Source: Alphaproteobacteria bacterium (GTDB lineage: Bacteria > Pseudomonadota > Alphaproteobacteria > ATCC43930 > CGMCC-115725). Taken from it: 8,346 bases of DNA. The stretch's first letter is position 1; each line of letters begins with the position of its first letter. The notes under the pieces are model-generated. The model was not told the DNA's origin. It saw only the letters and a program-made list of their open reading frames with translations, and ran no database searches. The position numbers were made by a program, and so were the translations under genes. The stretch is taken from positions 1 to 8,346 of the forward strand of contig JAGWIH010000087.1 of the NCBI GenBank assembly GCA_028866355.1, read 5' to 3'. This document shows positions 7,196-8,346 of the stretch, piece after piece.

Positions 7196-8319
7196 GACAC
7201 GCGACCTTTCCACAAACCACCACGGCCACGCCAATGGCGCCATGCCGAGACCACCGTCGCCGCCAGATACACCACCGCCACGGCCGGCAGCGTCGGCGCA
7301 CGCACTATACTCGCGCCGTAGAAACGCAGCATCGGCGCATACGTCACGCTCATCGTCAGCCAAGCGACGAGCCCCAGCACGGTCGCCCAGCGGCCCGACG
7401 GCAGCACGAAGATCGGCGCCAGGAACGTGACGCCCAGCGCCACCACCGTGGCGATCAGCAACAGCACCGAATAGTTGAGCTGGGCATAGGCGGTGCGCAC
7501 GATCATGTTCCAGATCGTCGGCAGATCCGGATATTCCCGCAGGCTCACGGTGTCGCGCGTCATGCCCAGCCAGATGCGGCCGCCGCGTTTCACCGCACGC
7601 GCCAGGGCGCAATCGTCGATCAGCTCGCCTTTGACGGATTCCAAGCCGCCGATGCGCTCGAAGGCGGTGCGCCGCATCAGCATGCAGCCGCCTGCCGCCG
7701 CGGCGATCCGCTTGCGCGGATCGCTGACCCAGCCGAAGGGATAAAGCATGGCGAAGAAATACACGAAGGCGGGAATCATGAAGCGCTCGGCCAGCGAGCG
7801 GCAATGCAGCTTGACCATCAGGGAGACGAGGTCGTAACCGGTCTCGAGGCGCGCCGCAAGCTCGCTCAAATTCTGCGGATGATGGGCGATATCGGCGTCG
7901 GTGAAGAGATAGGCATCGGGCGCGGCGCCCTCGCCGGCCACGCGCACGCCTTCGGCCATCGCCGACAGCTTGCCGCTCCAGCCGGCAGGCAACGGCGGTG
8001 CCGTGACGACGCGCAGACGATGGCTCATGCCGAGAGCGGCGGCGGCCTCTTGCGCGATCCGGCCGGTGCCGTCGCTGCTGTGATCGTCGACCAGCACAAT
8101 CGAGAATTCGCCGAGATATTCCTGCCGCAAGAGCGACGTCACCGCCGCGCCGATGACGGGCGCTTCGTCGCGCGCCGGCACCACCGCGACGATGCGCGGC
8201 CAGGCTTTCGGCGCCGCGGCCAGCTTGGGCAGGCGCGGCCACCAGAACAGGCCGCGGCCGAGCAGCAGGTAGCTCCATATCAGCAGCCCGAGCAGCGCGA
8301 AGAAGCGTCCGGCGGTCAT
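7177..8319 (-). CDS. hpnB: HpnB, hopene-associated membrane glycosyltransferase
   Basis: A 380-aa membrane protein with a GT2-type (GT-A fold) glycosyltransferase domain. It has an N-terminal membrane helix (about residues 6-27) and a catalytic domain beginning IVAVVPARDE (43-52). The domain carries VDDHSSDGT (77-85) for nucleotide-sugar binding, the metal-binding LFTDAD (138-143) and the candidate catalytic acid region GELIDDCALA (231-240). Three C-terminal helices follow (about 284-306, 311-332, 343-362). This architecture and its place ahead of hpnC match HpnB, thought to act on hopanoid side chains. Its exact reaction is, to my knowledge, not settled. The usual Q/RxxRW motif of processive GT2 enzymes is not seen; the nearest element is AQLNYS (279-284). 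The ATG at 8319 follows GGGGA by 7 nt and overlaps a preceding TGA as ATGA. The TAA at 7179-7177 lies within the start of hpnC. Confidence 0.92.
   Translation of the reverse strand: MTAGRFFALLGLLIWSYLLLGRGLFWWPRLPKLAAAPKAWPRIVAVVPARDEAPVIGAAVTSLLRQEYLGEFSIVLVDDHSSDGTGRIAQEAAAALGMSHRLRVVTAPPLPAGWSGKLSAMAEGVRVAGEGAAPDAYLFTDADIAHHPQNLSELAARLETGYDLVSLMVKLHCRSLAERFMIPAFVYFFAMLYPFGWVSDPRKRIAAAAGGCMLMRRTAFERIGGLESVKGELIDDCALARAVKRGGRIWLGMTRDTVSLREYPDLPTIWNMIVRTAYAQLNYSVLLLIATVVALGVTFLAPIFVLPSGRWATVLGLVAWLTMSVTYAPMLRFYGASIVRAPTLPAVAVVYLAATVVSAWRHWRGRGGLWKGRVSWQSRP
7205..7211 (-). promoter_or_regulatory. Ribosome binding site fixing the hpnC start
   Basis: On the minus strand GGAAAGG lies 9 nt before the ATG at 7195, inside the 3' end of hpnB. 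It is a clearer Shine-Dalgarno sequence than at the ATGA/TGATG junctions downstream, and it supports the chosen start over the long upstream extension of the same frame. Confidence 0.55.
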
Positions 8320-8346
8320 CGCACCATCCCCGCCTGACGGAACCAG
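8316..8346 (-). CDS. hpnA: Probable HpnA C-terminus (hopanoid-associated sugar epimerase), 3' end only
   Basis: Reading the minus strand from the right edge, one frame gives WFRQAGMVR and then a TGA that overlaps the hpnB ATG as ATGA. From memory, NAD-dependent epimerase/reductase proteins of the HpnA family end in a segment like '-WFRxxGY-', and hpnA commonly sits directly before hpnB. The 4-nt overlap repeats the junction style of the rest of the operon. Only nine codons are visible, so this rests on a short motif plus position; no domain can be seen. Confidence 0.55.
   Translation of the reverse strand, partial: WFRQAGMVR
8327..8331 (-). promoter_or_regulatory. Ribosome binding site of hpnB
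   Basis: On the minus strand GGGGA ends 7 nt before the hpnB ATG at 8319, inside the last codons of the upstream gene. It agrees with the start chosen from protein homology. Confidence 0.5.

Noticed and set aside
7196..8278. Upstream extension of the hpnC frame through hpnB (649 codons in total)
   Set aside because: The extension is the shifted-frame shadow of hpnB. HpnC homology and a ribosome binding site start at 7195.
7234..8337. 367-codon plus-strand frame opposite hpnB
   Set aside because: His/Arg/Gln-rich low-information sequence on the complement of a glycosyltransferase with clear motifs.

Overview
This is a GC-rich window with long antisense shadow frames. It is most consistent with an alphaproteobacterium. 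That rests on the hopanoid genes running in hpnB-C-D-E-shc-G order and on the protein sequence style; Hyphomicrobiales or Rhodospirillales would fit. The taxon is an inference, because there is no rRNA or other marker gene here.

Left part (1-1484, plus strand): a major-facilitator transporter of the oxalate/formate antiporter (OFA) family. It is nearly complete and lacks only a short N-terminus beyond the left edge. A 41-codon, single-helix membrane protein follows 12 nt later, probably its small partner subunit. A strong intrinsic terminator (1504-1535) closes this unit in the 54-nt convergent gap.

Right part (1539-8346, minus strand): a compact hopanoid biosynthesis operon, transcribed right to left. 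It holds the last codons of a probable hpnA at the window edge, then hpnB (glycosyltransferase-like), hpnC, hpnD and hpnE (farnesyl diphosphate to squalene), shc/hpnF (squalene-hopene cyclase) and hpnG (nucleoside phosphorylase-like, side-chain step). The pathway reads: two farnesyl-PP to presqualene-PP (HpnD), to hydroxysqualene (HpnC), to squalene (HpnE), to hopene/hopanol (Shc). HpnG then acts on adenosylhopane, which is made by HpnH. hpnH is not in the window.

Every junction in the operon overlaps: ATGA (hpnA/B, hpnC/D, hpnD/E), 19 nt (hpnB/C), TGATG (hpnE/shc) and TAATG (shc/hpnG). This indicates one polycistronic message with coupled translation. Its promoter lies beyond the right edge.

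There is no mobile element, CRISPR array, tRNA or rRNA, and no gene-free stretch over 300 nt. I see no undescribed system. The points most worth a second look are the tiny transporter partner, the transporter's substrate, the missing hpnH, and a few unusual residues in conserved positions.
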